This document shows, in pieces, positions 7,659-16,774 of a DNA stretch of 64,000 nucleotides. The stretch is from Deltaproteobacteria bacterium (GTDB lineage Bacteria; Bdellovibrionota_C; UBA2361; JAGFJO01). The stretch spans positions 16,290 through 80,289 of the forward strand of contig JAGFJO010000122.1 in NCBI GenBank assembly GCA_024102635.1, written 5' to 3'. The position numbers and the translations under genes were made by a program. The stretch's first letter is position 1; each line of letters starts with the position of its first letter. The notes under the pieces were generated by a model, which worked only from the letters and a program-made list of their open reading frames with translations, was not told where the DNA came from and ran no database searches.

Positions 7659-9773
7659 ATGAGGCCCGAATACATAATACGCGCCCTCCGGCCGATTAGC
7701 CGGCAATGGGCATACGTCTCCGTTTTAATCCTGTTCAATACAGGACTTTGTCACCCTGCCTACTCATCGCCGGAGACCGGCGAACCGACCAGGATATACA
7801 TAAGAGGAGCCAACCCTGACTATCAAGCCCTGGGATACTCCCCTCTCGGCCAGCAGCACGAAATCTCCGAGAAGGAGATCAATAACACAGGCGCTTACGC
7901 CACGGATATTCTCCTCAAGCAGCTCCCCAGCTTTTCGCTTTTCCGCCGCTCGCCGAGCACCGCGGGCCATCCAACGACTCAAGGGGTTTCTCTGCGAGGC
8001 ACGGGGGCAAGCGGCGCGAGCAGAACCCTTGTCCTGCTCGACGGGGTACCGATTAACGATCCTTTCGGCGGCTGGGTTAACTGGTCAAGGGTACCGGCAG
8101 AGGCATTGATAAGGGTTAGGGTGCAGGAGAACTGGGGCAGCCCGCATTTCAGTATGCTAGGGCTTGGAAGCGTTATTGAACTTCAAACAGCCGAACCTCT
8201 CCTGCCCGAGCAGGAACTAAGCGCTCGCCTCGGTACCCAAGAGACCGCGTTAGCCACTCTTAAAGCGTCAATTCCCACCGGAAGGAGCGGAACCTCACTC
8301 TTCGCCCAGGGCTTTACTACTGCAGGATACAAAGTAGTGTCGGCCCCACAAAGGGGTCCTATTGACACCGATGCGAATTCACAGAATCTAAATGTAATCG
8401 GCAAGCACATACGGTACTTCGGCAGCTCGTCACTGTACGTTACAGGAAGCGGGTTCTCCGAGGACCGCAGTAACGGCACCCCGCTGACCGAAAATGACGG
8501 CAGCACCTTTCAGTTTTCCACCGGAGGACGTAGCAAAAACTTAGGCGGAGATTTAAGTTTCGATCTTTTTGGGGCAGCTTCGGACTTTTCGAGCACCTTT
8601 TCTTCTCAAGCCGAGGATCGTATTAGCGAGACACCGGCGGTGGATCAATTCGATGTTCCGGGCCGTCAGCTGGGCGCGCAATTTGATTGGTCCATAAAAG
8701 AGAGCTCAAAACTTTATTTCGAGGGTGGAGGCGATCTGCTGCTCCGCACGGGCGAATCGCATGAGTTATTTAGGTTCAGCGAGGGAGCGTTTCAGATGAG
8801 AAGAGATGCTGAGGCAAAGCAGAGCGCAGTAGGCGCTTACCTTTTTAGCCGTTACCTTGCGGCTGACGATTTCACGCTTGATCTATTCTTCAGAATCAAT
8901 GGCTATAGAAGCTACGACCTTGCTCTGGAAGAAAGAGAACTAACATCAAACGAAACAGTGAATGGTTTTGAGAGCGATGGAGCATTCAAAACACTGTCTG
9001 AACCGCGAGTACAACTTTCATACAGATTTGACCAGCAGCTTAGTGCGCGCGCTGCCGTTACCCGCTCCTATCGCATTCCGACAATCAATGAATTAGTGCG
9101 CCCTTTTCGTGTCCGAAACGACATCACCGCCGCGAACAGAGATCTAAGCGAAGAGAGCTTGACAGGGATAGACCTGGAGTTAACGTATGACTCGGCTCCT
9201 TTCACTATCTCCGTTACCCCCTATATCAGCCGCATTGAAGATGTTATTTCAAACGTCACGGTAGCGGAAGGGCCAGGCCTAGTTGAACCGTGCGGTTTTG
9301 TGCCGATGGGTGGAACCTGTAGGCAACGCCGCAACATTGAAAGAGCTGTCACAGGCGGCGCGCAGGCCGAACTTCAGCTCGAGCTCGACAAGAACCACTC
9401 TCTTCGCGCCGAGTATCTATTCACGCAAAGCAGCATCGACTCTCAGAACATTGAAGTTGATGGGAACGAGCTTCCTCAGCTGCCGCGCCATGTGGCTGCG
9501 CTGACCGCCGCAAAAGTTACTGCCACCTATACCGCCTCTCTGCAGGCGCGTTATACCGGTACGCAATATGAAAACGATACGAATACTATTCTTCTAGAAC
9601 CGTACATAACGCTGGACGCATATATCGCGCTTCCCCTTACCCCGGACTGGGAAGTATTCATTCGAGGCGAGAATCTTACCGGGAACCGCTACGAGGTAGG
9701 AAAAAGCCAAGATGGGGTCACCACCGTGGGGCCTCAGGCCTCGCTTGTTGCCGGAGTGCGCGTGAGACTATAA
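7659..9773 (+). CDS. TonB-dependent outer-membrane receptor
   Basis: Outer-membrane active transporter. There is a long signal peptide (to about residue 37). The plug domain (about 45-175) includes VSLRGTGASGASRTLVLLDG, VPINDPFGGW and a GSVIELQTAE end-of-plug motif. The 22-strand barrel follows, with TonB-receptor signatures RSYRIPTINEL and a C-terminal IRGENLTGNRYE. The protein ends in Leu rather than the usual aromatic residue. The ATG at 7659 is preferred over the adjacent TTG at 7656; no clear RBS is visible. The substrate is unknown. Its divergent partner is a PQQ enzyme, and E. coli imports PQQ through the TonB receptor PqqU (YncD), so PQQ or a sugar are candidates; the Fur-like site would argue for iron. 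Confidence 0.9.
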   Translation: MRPEYIIRALRPISRQWAYVSVLILFNTGLCHPAYSSPETGEPTRIYIRGANPDYQALGYSPLGQQHEISEKEINNTGAYATDILLKQLPSFSLFRRSPSTAGHPTTQGVSLRGTGASGASRTLVLLDGVPINDPFGGWVNWSRVPAEALIRVRVQENWGSPHFSMLGLGSVIELQTAEPLLPEQELSARLGTQETALATLKASIPTGRSGTSLFAQGFTTAGYKVVSAPQRGPIDTDANSQNLNVIGKHIRYFGSSSLYVTGSGFSEDRSNGTPLTENDGSTFQFSTGGRSKNLGGDLSFDLFGAASDFSSTFSSQAEDRISETPAVDQFDVPGRQLGAQFDWSIKESSKLYFEGGGDLLLRTGESHELFRFSEGAFQMRRDAEAKQSAVGAYLFSRYLAADDFTLDLFFRINGYRSYDLALEERELTSNETVNGFESDGAFKTLSEPRVQLSYRFDQQLSARAAVTRSYRIPTINELVRPFRVRNDITAANRDLSEESLTGIDLELTYDSAPFTISVTPYISRIEDVISNVTVAEGPGLVEPCGFVPMGGTCRQRRNIERAVTGGAQAELQLELDKNHSLRAEYLFTQSSIDSQNIEVDGNELPQLPRHVAALTAAKVTATYTASLQARYTGTQYENDTNTILLEPYITLDAYIALPLTPDWEVFIRGENLTGNRYEVGKSQDGVTTVGPQASLVAGVRVRL

Positions 9774-9780
9774 GTCGCTA

Positions 9781-10728
9781 ATGCCTTCATCTAATATTTT
9801 GGCTGGCGGCCTTGGGCGGGCGAATGATATTTACTCTTTATCTATGAGTTACCAGCCGGTACCTGGTTCTTACGGCTCCCGAGACGTCCCGCTTCTTGCG
9901 CGGCTGCTCACCCTTGTGGGAGGTACCTTATCGCAGATCGGTTGGGCATTTGCGGGCATCGGAATGCTGTTTGCCTGGGTATTCGTTGGGAATGCGGATA
10001 TCGCCAGCTACACAAAGTTCAATGGAGCTCTTGAGAGGGTTACCGGTACTATAGAGCGCATAGAGAAGACTTCGTTTTCGGAGGGCGGCTCGAAGGGGCG
10101 CGCTTCAAAACCGGTCTCTGCAGTTCACTACCGTTTTACGCAGGGTGGAGATAGCTATAATGGCGTCTCTTACACCCTATCGTCCGACCATACGCCGGGC
10201 GACACAGTGAATGTCGAGTTCCCAGCGGGAGAACCCACAACCTCGCGGGTAGTTGGAATGAGATCCGCTCCCTTCGGCGCAGCAGCGCTTATGGTTATTA
10301 TTTTTCCGCTGATAGGATTTATCATGGCAGGTTTTGGGGTTCTGCGCGGCTTAAAGGTGCAGCGGCTCTTACGGGACGGTCAGCTCACAAGCGCCAAGCT
10401 CAAATCGAAGAGACCGACTAATATGACGGTTAATAAAAGACGGGTATTTAGATTGGAGTTCGAATTTGACGGGCGTGATGGGCGCCGGCATACTCTAACA
10501 GCGCGTAGCCATACACCTGAAATATTCGAGGACGAGCAGACAGAGTTCGTAGTGTATGATCCCCATAATCCGGACTATGCCGTAATGCGAGATTCAATTC
10601 CCGGGGGAGTAAATATCTCCGAGAGCGGCCGGGTTATCATCAAGTCCTGGGCCTTTCTTCAACTCATAATTCCGAGCATCTCAATAGCCGGTAATCTTAT
10701 GGCGGCGCACTATAGCGGGGTGTTTTAG
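9781..10728 (+). CDS. DUF3592-like membrane protein
   Basis: About 315 aa, with membrane segments near 42-68 (LVGGTLSQIGWAFAGIGMLF), 160-185 and 280-310. Between them are two extracytoplasmic or cytosolic beta-rich domains, each with the DUF3592-like pattern of a converting/typing strand then VxYxPxxP: GDTVNVEFPAGEP in the first and EFVVYDPHNPDYAV in the second. It starts 7 bases after the receptor stop, so cotranscription is likely. Translation might start at the internal ATG at 9844-9846 (MSYQPVPG), which begins just before the hydrophobic region. Function unknown; family assignment is by motif memory. Confidence 0.65.
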   Translation: MPSSNILAGGLGRANDIYSLSMSYQPVPGSYGSRDVPLLARLLTLVGGTLSQIGWAFAGIGMLFAWVFVGNADIASYTKFNGALERVTGTIERIEKTSFSEGGSKGRASKPVSAVHYRFTQGGDSYNGVSYTLSSDHTPGDTVNVEFPAGEPTTSRVVGMRSAPFGAAALMVIIFPLIGFIMAGFGVLRGLKVQRLLRDGQLTSAKLKSKRPTNMTVNKRRVFRLEFEFDGRDGRRHTLTARSHTPEIFEDEQTEFVVYDPHNPDYAVMRDSIPGGVNISESGRVIIKSWAFLQLIIPSISIAGNLMAAHYSGVF

Positions 10729-10812
10729 ACAACCCATTTGTGATCCTGCAAAACACCTCATCTGCATTAGTCTAAATTGGATCGGTCTCTGCGCTGAAAC
10801 ACTCCCCTGCTT

Positions 10813-10926
10813 GACCGCAGGCCTTATAAGTCCGGGCGTGAGCTGGATCCCTCAAAGAGTGCCGCAGAAGAGATCGGGCTTGATAAAGAGAGAGTTGGAG
10901 AAGTGGTTGTCGAAAAGAAGCCGTAA
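10813..10926 (+). pseudogene. 3' remnant of an RlpA-like (DPBB) septal protein gene
   Basis: In the otherwise gene-free stretch 10729-11089, one frame ending at TAA 10924-10926 encodes 37 residues resembling the C-terminal end of RlpA's double-psi beta-barrel: DRRPYKSGRELDPSKSAAEE then IGLDKERVGEVVVE. RlpA typically reads NDRGPFxxGRIIDLSxAAAxxLGM...VxVEV. An in-frame stop lies five codons upstream of where homology starts, with no start codon and no recognisable upstream DPBB half. It is therefore a decayed tail, not a gene. The rest of this gap shows nothing convincing. Confidence 0.45.
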
Positions 10927-11089
10927 TCAGCAAATTCACCTTGATCTTCAGCCTTTACGTCATCTGCTATCACTGCGGAATACCTCGCGTTTATTGCGCA
11001 CCCAAACCTCAACTTAGAGCCGTTTTTCTCCGAAAAATAGATGATCCCATGACAAGGTACTAACTTACCGGATCTTCTATTAGGAAGCA

Positions 11090-12703
11090 GTGAATAGAGG
11101 TTTTCTTCGATATCTCTCCTTAATTGCGCTTGGGTACTCAATCAACGGAGGTGCCCTGCAAGCGCAGCCCGCAATTACCCGAGACTCGGAAGTTCGTGTG
11201 ACAGGAGTAATGACGCCTACGTACGATCCGGAGCAGCTTGGCATTCAGCTTGTCCAGTCTGATGCATTAGTACAAGCTGCGGCAGCACGGGCGAAGTATG
11301 GATATTCGGGAAGCGGCTACGCCGTAGCGATTATTGACACAGGGGTAGACTATACGCACAGCGCTCTCGGCGGCGGCTGGGGAAATAGAGTAATTGCCGG
11401 ATATGATTTTGTGAACAATGACGGCGATCCGATGGATGACAATGGACACGGAACGCATGCCGCCGGAATTGCAGCCGGGAACAATGCAACATACAAGGGG
11501 ATCGCTCCCGATGCGAATATCATCGCGCTTAAGGTTTTGAATTCTGCCGGATCAGGCACATACGGCGCGGTTGAAGATGCTTTGCAATGGGTAATTGCCA
11601 ATCGTGAAACCTACAACATCGTAAGTATCAATATGTCGCTTGGCAGCGGAAACTACTCGACTCTCCCGTCGAACACTCTTGAAGATGAATTCACGGCACT
11701 TGTAGATGCGGGAGTGATTATATGTGTTTCCTCCGGTAATAGCTTTTACTCTTACAGCAGCGCGCCCGGTATCGCCTATCCGGCCGTGAGCAACAAAGTG
11801 ATCTCCGTAGGAGCCGTTTGGGACGCAAATGTGGGAGGCGTTACATGGGGAGACGGGGCAAAGGATTTCACTACGAATGTTCAGAGAGTCACCAGCTTTA
11901 CCCAGCGCAACGCAAACCTGAGCATAGCCGCGCCCGGCGCTATGGTTACTGCGGCCTATTTGGGAGGCGGCTTCAGTACACTTGCCGGTACCTCAATGGC
12001 AGCTCCGATGGTGGCAGGTTCGGCTGTGCTGATGCATCAGGCACTAAACGATCGTGGACGCCCCGATCTAGCAAATCAAGCAAGAATTCTGCAATTTTTC
12101 ATCGATAACGGAACTGCGATAAATGACGGCGACGACGAGGATGACAACGTAACCAATACAGGGTTCTCCTTTAAAAGTCTGGATCTCGAGGCGGCAATGG
12201 ATGACTTGAATGCGACCGCTCCCGCTGTAAATCCAACTTCCACTCCGACTCCGACTAGTACCCCGACCTTCACTCCAACATTCACTTCCACGCCCACGCC
12301 GACAACCGTTCCAACCACTCCGCCGCCTGCTGCCACGCCAACTCCCACACCTACGCCGCAACAGACGGTGAACACTCCGCAAGAGGTTTCAGAGCTTTTA
12401 GAGGACATAAGGGACGCAATCGATCAACTACGCGGCCGGCTTAACGGCTCGGAAAGCGCTGTTATAGCCATTCTTCAGGCGCTGCATGCAATACTGAGCC
12501 ACAGCCTAGATTTAGGGCTTAGCGCGCCGCCGCAGCTCACAGTACGACTTATAAGAATCGAAAGGACTTCCGACAAACTGGTAAGACTCGGTCAGATCGA
12601 AACCAAGAACAAAGCTAGGAAAAAGAAAATACAGCTTCAGATTAAACAGCGAAAAAGCACATTAAAGAGGCTTATTAAAGGCACTCAGAACAGCATAAAC
12701 TAA
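11090..12703 (+). CDS. Secreted S8 (subtilisin-like) serine protease with Pro/Thr-rich linker
   Basis: Extracellular endopeptidase. A signal peptide covers about residues 1-25. The catalytic triad is visible: AIIDTGVDYTHSALGG (Asp near 83), DNGHGTHAAGIAAGN (His near 121) and GTSMAAPMVAGSAV (Ser near 301). There is no obvious long propeptide, only ~50 residues before the catalytic domain. After it comes a low-complexity Pro/Thr/Ser tract (about 383-425, multiple TPTP units), then a helical, Lys/Arg-rich C-terminal region (about 430-537) of unknown role that may bind the cell surface or polyanions. Start GTG at 11090 with AGGAAG three bases upstream. Monocistronic in appearance. Confidence 0.9.
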   Translation: MNRGFLRYLSLIALGYSINGGALQAQPAITRDSEVRVTGVMTPTYDPEQLGIQLVQSDALVQAAAARAKYGYSGSGYAVAIIDTGVDYTHSALGGGWGNRVIAGYDFVNNDGDPMDDNGHGTHAAGIAAGNNATYKGIAPDANIIALKVLNSAGSGTYGAVEDALQWVIANRETYNIVSINMSLGSGNYSTLPSNTLEDEFTALVDAGVIICVSSGNSFYSYSSAPGIAYPAVSNKVISVGAVWDANVGGVTWGDGAKDFTTNVQRVTSFTQRNANLSIAAPGAMVTAAYLGGGFSTLAGTSMAAPMVAGSAVLMHQALNDRGRPDLANQARILQFFIDNGTAINDGDDEDDNVTNTGFSFKSLDLEAAMDDLNATAPAVNPTSTPTPTSTPTFTPTFTSTPTPTTVPTTPPPAATPTPTPTPQQTVNTPQEVSELLEDIRDAIDQLRGRLNGSESAVIAILQALHAILSHSLDLGLSAPPQLTVRLIRIERTSDKLVRLGQIETKNKARKKKIQLQIKQRKSTLKRLIKGTQNSIN

Positions 12704-12739
12704 CTCTTTTCCTTCGCCGGCGCCCGATAGCCTAAATAT

Positions 12740-12760
12740 AATTCCCTCAGTGGAATTTTT
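12740..12760 (+). terminator. Weak hairpin terminator after the subtilase gene
   Basis: AATTCC-CTCAGT-GGAATT followed by TTTA lies about 36 bases after the subtilase stop. The short AT-rich stem makes it weak. It lies between convergent genes and could serve both. Confidence 0.35.
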
Positions 12761-12790
12761 ACCCACGATTGAGCAGATGAACTGCGCTAA

Positions 12791-13207
12791 TTAGGGCTTA
12801 GGGGTGCTAAGGCCGAGAATCTGCGCGACATGCTCGCTCTCTTCATCGGGCGCCCAGATGTAACAACCGAAATCGTCTTCGACAGCAATTGCGTCAACAG
12901 CTTTCAGGTTTATCTTCTCTTTTGATATCTTATTCAGAATGTCCACCAATGCGCCGGTTTTGTCCGCCCCTTCAAGATGGAAACAGATCCCCTCGGTCAT
13001 ATTCCATTGTTGCCGCTGCGCGAGCTCTTTAAAGTCCTGTGGATGCCTTGGGACTACTACTATCTCCGCCCCCTCACTGCCGGTGCCGAAGCCCCAGATT
13101 CCGGAACAGTCAACGCCAGCCGACATAAGCGAAGCCGTTATTGACGACAACTCGCCCGGACGGTTATGGCCCTGAATGGAGAAGTATCTCTCTTTTCTAA
13201 TTCTCAT
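12791..13207 (-). CDS. Tandem ACT-domain protein, 138 aa
   Basis: Small cytosolic protein made of two ACT modules: about 5-70 (YFSIQGHNRPGELSSITASL) and about 72-132 (HLEGADKTGALVDILNKISK). The ligand-loop Gly positions (RPGEL, KTGAL) are kept in both. Stand-alone double ACT proteins usually bind amino acids and act as regulators, but no partner enzyme is adjacent. It converges with the subtilase gene and is divergent from the tandem HAD gene; the 161-base gap between the latter two holds the promoters. Ligand unknown. Confidence 0.75.
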   Translation of the reverse strand: MRIRKERYFSIQGHNRPGELSSITASLMSAGVDCSGIWGFGTGSEGAEIVVVPRHPQDFKELAQRQQWNMTEGICFHLEGADKTGALVDILNKISKEKINLKAVDAIAVEDDFGCYIWAPDEESEHVAQILGLSTPKP

Positions 13208-13368
13208 TACAAAATCCTAACTGGAAATGGTGGTAACCATTGAGCTTATAGCTCGTATTAACCGGCAAATAAAGCAACCCTACTACAACAAATTTAGAAT
13301 CATGTTATTTTTTGATTGACTTTCAACTTTAAAAGGCGAAACTGCTCGACAGATTTAGGCAGTTTTCA

Positions 13369-15993
13369 ATGGCGAGCGGACCTACCCCCGATTCCTCTGA
13401 AATGGAGAAGATTCTTGGCGCGCGCAACGGCGTGGCACGCGGCGAGGTCAGATTAATAGAAGAGAAAGTAAGAGATCTACTAACCTCCGGCGCCAGGGCG
13501 CTAAAACATCTCGACAATCCGGTGCTCAAGGCGGAGTTTGCGGTTCTGGTTCTAGACAAGATCGCTCAGCAGCTCGGCGACAAGATTCCGCCGCAGGCGT
13601 TCGCCAAGTTATGGGGCACCGAGAAATTTCGTGACGGAGTGGCTGAACCGGTGCTTGCGTTCAAGGAGGCCTTCTCGCTGCATGCCGAAGTGCTGCAAGG
13701 TTTTCGGGAAACCGAACCCGAGTTTGCGTTTCAATATCTTCTATATAAGGGCCTCTTCTTCGGCCGCCTTCCGCTTCTAACCAGTGATCTAAAAGACACA
13801 CTTTCCACCTTTGTACATTCCAAAAGATACGACACACTCACGCCTAAGGAAAAGCGTGATGCCGCGGGGTTTCGTGGGGTACGCGAAGCGATCGAAACGG
13901 CGCTTAAATTGGGTCCCGTATTCATCGTGACAGGAGACACTCATGACACCGTTGTGGAACAATTTCTACTTCCAAACGAGTGGATCGTGAAGGATGGGGA
14001 GCTGCTTCGCCCTACGTCGGCATCTAAGCAGAACCTTGTCTGGCTGCCTCGTACCGGGATGGAGATGGTTTGCTATGACGGTGAGCATAGAGCGTTCGTT
14101 CGAAAGCCGATGGTTGAAGGCATTAAGTCCGAAGAGTTGCCTGTACTGCGGGAGCTGCTAGAGACAACCTTCCATGAACTTGAAATCGCAGAGCACTTCG
14201 CCGATCCGCAGCGCCGGTATGCGTATAAGCCGAGCAAAAAACCGGGGAGTATCGAGGAACGTCCCGGAGAGGAAGGGGATAAGGATTATTCAATAGCATT
14301 CTTTCCCGCCGGAGTGCTCGAAACAGCCGCACGCGAAGAATTCAAAAAGGACCCAAAGAATGCAGCGTTGCTTGAAGTGGCGGTTTGCCACCTAAATGGC
14401 GAACTCGCTACCCTCGGCTTGGAACATATCATAGTAAAACGCGGCGGCCTATCGACGATTGACCTTGTAACCTCCGACAAAGGGGTGGCGCTTGAACTTA
14501 TAAAGCGTGATTTTGCTAAGAATAATGAGCTATTGGTTTTCATCGGAGACCGCATCGCCCTCCACGGAAATGACGTCGAAGCGATCTCCGTTGCAGATGT
14601 TTCAATTCAGGTGGGGATTGAGTGGGACTCGCATCTTTTCCCTCCCGGCAACCGCATGTTGCTCCGTTCAAAGCGCCTTGCATCTGAGGGAGGGTCTGCT
14701 GAATTTATTTCGGCGCTTTCGCGCGTCAGGCGGCTTGGATTGACAGAGCTGCTTGCTCCCCCGCCAGTCGAAGCCACCGCAACGCAGCCGAGCCAGACTG
14801 CACTGATTGAAGCCTCTTTGCCTGTCTCGCTGGAACGTGAAAAGGGGCTTTTTGAGAACGCTGTCCGGCTTGCGGATCAACTACTCACTGCGTCACAAGA
14901 TGAAAGAGCCGCCATTGGCGCCGAGTTAAAGACCTCGTTGGAAAGGCTCGACTCCAGCCATCCAGCTCTCCAGGAAAGCGCCTTCGCCCAGCTAGAGATC
15001 CTTCTTTTGAAACGAGCGGTAAAGGGGGAAGTTCCGGTAATCGCCACCGACATCAAAGATACCCTCGCCCATTTCGACTGCCGTGGATTCGAATGGTTCC
15101 CCGAAGTGAGAGAAACATTTGGAGAGGCGTTGCGAGACGGAAAGACCTTTTTGCTGACGGGAGATAGCCTTCATAATCTTCGCGACCGATTCCTATTGCC
15201 TGCAGGAATTATTGATCGCAGTGACTCGCACTTTAGATCTGAGTTTCCCGGAATTCATAATCTCTATTTGGTCACACGCACCGGGTTGGACCTAGTGAAC
15301 TTCAATTTCTCAAAAGGTGAACTTGAAAGGTTCCCTCTTATCTCCGGTATAGCACAGCGCGATGTGGCCGCGATCACTGATCTGCTGCACAGGACCACCG
15401 AGGAATATCTGTGCGCCCGAATATTTGAGGAGTTTAGGCACGAGGCCGACCGCCCACCCGGATACATTGACATTCGAGGACAGGAGTATGGAAAGGATGC
15501 CGTGTCCTTTTCGTTCTTTCCTGCCGGCGTATTACTAAAGGAAGAGCGTGAAAAGTTCCGCAAGGAGATGATGGGGAACCACGTGTACCGCGCTATGATA
15601 GGATTCATCCGTCAGGAGCTATACGATCTGGGTCTTGAACAAGTCCTCGCTCAGCACGGCGGGATCTCAACCATAGACCTTACTACTACCACTAAAGGAA
15701 CTGCCCTAGCTCAGCTGCGGAGAGACCTATTAGGTCCGAGGGAGTATTTTATTTACGTAGGCGACACAGTCACACAGAGCGGGAACGACGGCAGCACCAT
15801 CGGAGTGGCGGATATAACAGTGCAGGTGGGGACCGAGCAAGACACTTCGCTCTCGCCCCCTCCCGGGCACTTTCACATACATGCGCCGCTCAATGCTAAT
15901 AATGGAGGAACCGCCGCCGCAATTAATCTTGCTACAAGAGCCCGCAAAATCGCCTTGATGAACATATGGAACGGAACCTCTCTTCCTCAGTAA
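13369..15993 (+). CDS. Tandem HAD-fold protein with altered motif I in both halves
   Basis: An internal duplication of two ~350-residue HAD modules resembling type IIB (phosphomannomutase/sucrose-phosphatase-like) enzymes. Motif I: SDLKDTL at 139-145 and TDIKDTL at 560-566. Motif II: VTGD near 187-190 and LTGD near 596-599. Motif III: DKGVAL (Lys371) and TKGTAL (Lys776). Motif IV: IGDRIALHGND (392-402) and VGDTVTQSGND (797-807). FFPAG and GGxSTIDL recur in both. The usual DxD of motif I reads D-x-K-D in each copy, so the second Asp that acts as general acid/base in phosphatases is Lys. Activity is therefore uncertain; a binding or unusual transferase role is possible. The stop overlaps the next gene by 28 bases. 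No signal peptide. Confidence 0.7.
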   Translation: MASGPTPDSSEMEKILGARNGVARGEVRLIEEKVRDLLTSGARALKHLDNPVLKAEFAVLVLDKIAQQLGDKIPPQAFAKLWGTEKFRDGVAEPVLAFKEAFSLHAEVLQGFRETEPEFAFQYLLYKGLFFGRLPLLTSDLKDTLSTFVHSKRYDTLTPKEKRDAAGFRGVREAIETALKLGPVFIVTGDTHDTVVEQFLLPNEWIVKDGELLRPTSASKQNLVWLPRTGMEMVCYDGEHRAFVRKPMVEGIKSEELPVLRELLETTFHELEIAEHFADPQRRYAYKPSKKPGSIEERPGEEGDKDYSIAFFPAGVLETAAREEFKKDPKNAALLEVAVCHLNGELATLGLEHIIVKRGGLSTIDLVTSDKGVALELIKRDFAKNNELLVFIGDRIALHGNDVEAISVADVSIQVGIEWDSHLFPPGNRMLLRSKRLASEGGSAEFISALSRVRRLGLTELLAPPPVEATATQPSQTALIEASLPVSLEREKGLFENAVRLADQLLTASQDERAAIGAELKTSLERLDSSHPALQESAFAQLEILLLKRAVKGEVPVIATDIKDTLAHFDCRGFEWFPEVRETFGEALRDGKTFLLTGDSLHNLRDRFLLPAGIIDRSDSHFRSEFPGIHNLYLVTRTGLDLVNFNFSKGELERFPLISGIAQRDVAAITDLLHRTTEEYLCARIFEEFRHEADRPPGYIDIRGQEYGKDAVSFSFFPAGVLLKEEREKFRKEMMGNHVYRAMIGFIRQELYDLGLEQVLAQHGGISTIDLTTTTKGTALAQLRRDLLGPREYFIYVGDTVTQSGNDGSTIGVADITVQVGTEQDTSLSPPPGHFHIHAPLNANNGGTAAAINLATRARKIALMNIWNGTSLPQ

Positions 15994-16685
15994 ATAATTC
16001 CGGCCCTGACATACAAGGCGATCTGCTACGGCAGGAGCCTCTTCCATATCTGGAGAGGCTCTCACTAAGGCCTTGGGAAGGCGCCAATGCTTTAATGCGT
16101 CTTTCTGTACCGCCCCGCCTAATGCCTGGATATTGCCCGGTCATTACGAACTGGGTCGTCCTGACAGGTGCGACCTGCGCTGGAAAAACAACCACCATAA
16201 AGGCCCTTGAAGCAGCGGGATTCAATGTGGTTCATGAGGTAGCGCGTTCATTTGTAGAGCAAGAGATTAAGCAAGGGCGCTCCGTGCGGGAGATTCGAGC
16301 TGATGATCATTGGTATCGGCAAAAAGTATTCTCTCTCACTCTTGAAGAGGAACTTAACCTAATGCCGCGCGCCTCTGAGCTTATATTCTTTGATCGTTCT
16401 GCCGCAGATAGCTTAGCTTTCCACCGCGGCTCAGGTTACGACCCGCATGAGATTCTGCAGCAGCTCCAGCCCTACCGCTACGCCCATATCTTCCATCTTA
16501 ACCCCCTGCCGTTTGTTTCCGACGGCTTAAGAACTGCAAATGAGCCGAGGCGGCAGTTTCTAGATGCAGCAATGGAGCGCGATTACCGGGCACTCGGCTA
16601 TCAACCCATCCGCGTTCCGTACCTGACAGTGCAGCAAAGAATAGATTTTATTCTCGAAAGAGCCGGCTACAATCACATTCACTAA
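15966..16685 (+). CDS. AAA_28/NadR-like P-loop ATPase or kinase
   Basis: P-loop NTPase of the AAA_28 (PF13521) type, related to the ribosylnicotinamide-kinase domain of NadR. Walker A GATCAGKTT is near residues 68-76, followed by HEVARSFVEQE, DDHWYRQKVF and ELIFFDRSAADSLAF (Walker B-like strand ending in Asp plus DR), and a C-terminal lid with NEPRRQFLDAA. Its ATG lies inside the 3' end of the tandem HAD gene (28-base overlap), which suggests translational coupling and a shared pathway. The first ~60 residues are not typical; alternative starts at 16095 or 16122 would give a more usual length (~190 aa). Substrate unknown. Confidence 0.7.
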   Translation: MERNLSSSVNNSGPDIQGDLLRQEPLPYLERLSLRPWEGANALMRLSVPPRLMPGYCPVITNWVVLTGATCAGKTTTIKALEAAGFNVVHEVARSFVEQEIKQGRSVREIRADDHWYRQKVFSLTLEEELNLMPRASELIFFDRSAADSLAFHRGSGYDPHEILQQLQPYRYAHIFHLNPLPFVSDGLRTANEPRRQFLDAAMERDYRALGYQPIRVPYLTVQQRIDFILERAGYNHIH

Positions 16686-16774
16686 AAACACCGTCCCGCA
16701 CAAGGCAAGATAAAACTTTGCAATTAGAAACATTACAGGTTGCAGCCTTTGCTAGTCCCTCTTACAATATAAAG

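Noticed and set aside
10824..11141. 105-codon minus-strand frame
   Set aside because: It covers the rlpA remnant antisense and runs into the subtilase signal peptide; no RBS or domain.
12235..12365. DNA repeat array of ACTCC/ACGCC units
   Set aside because: This is the Pro/Thr linker of the subtilase; codon-level low complexity, not a CRISPR or regulatory array.
13226..13241. AATGGT-GGTA-ACCATT inverted repeat in the ACT/HAD divergent gap
   Set aside because: Short imperfectly supported palindrome with no second copy; could be chance.
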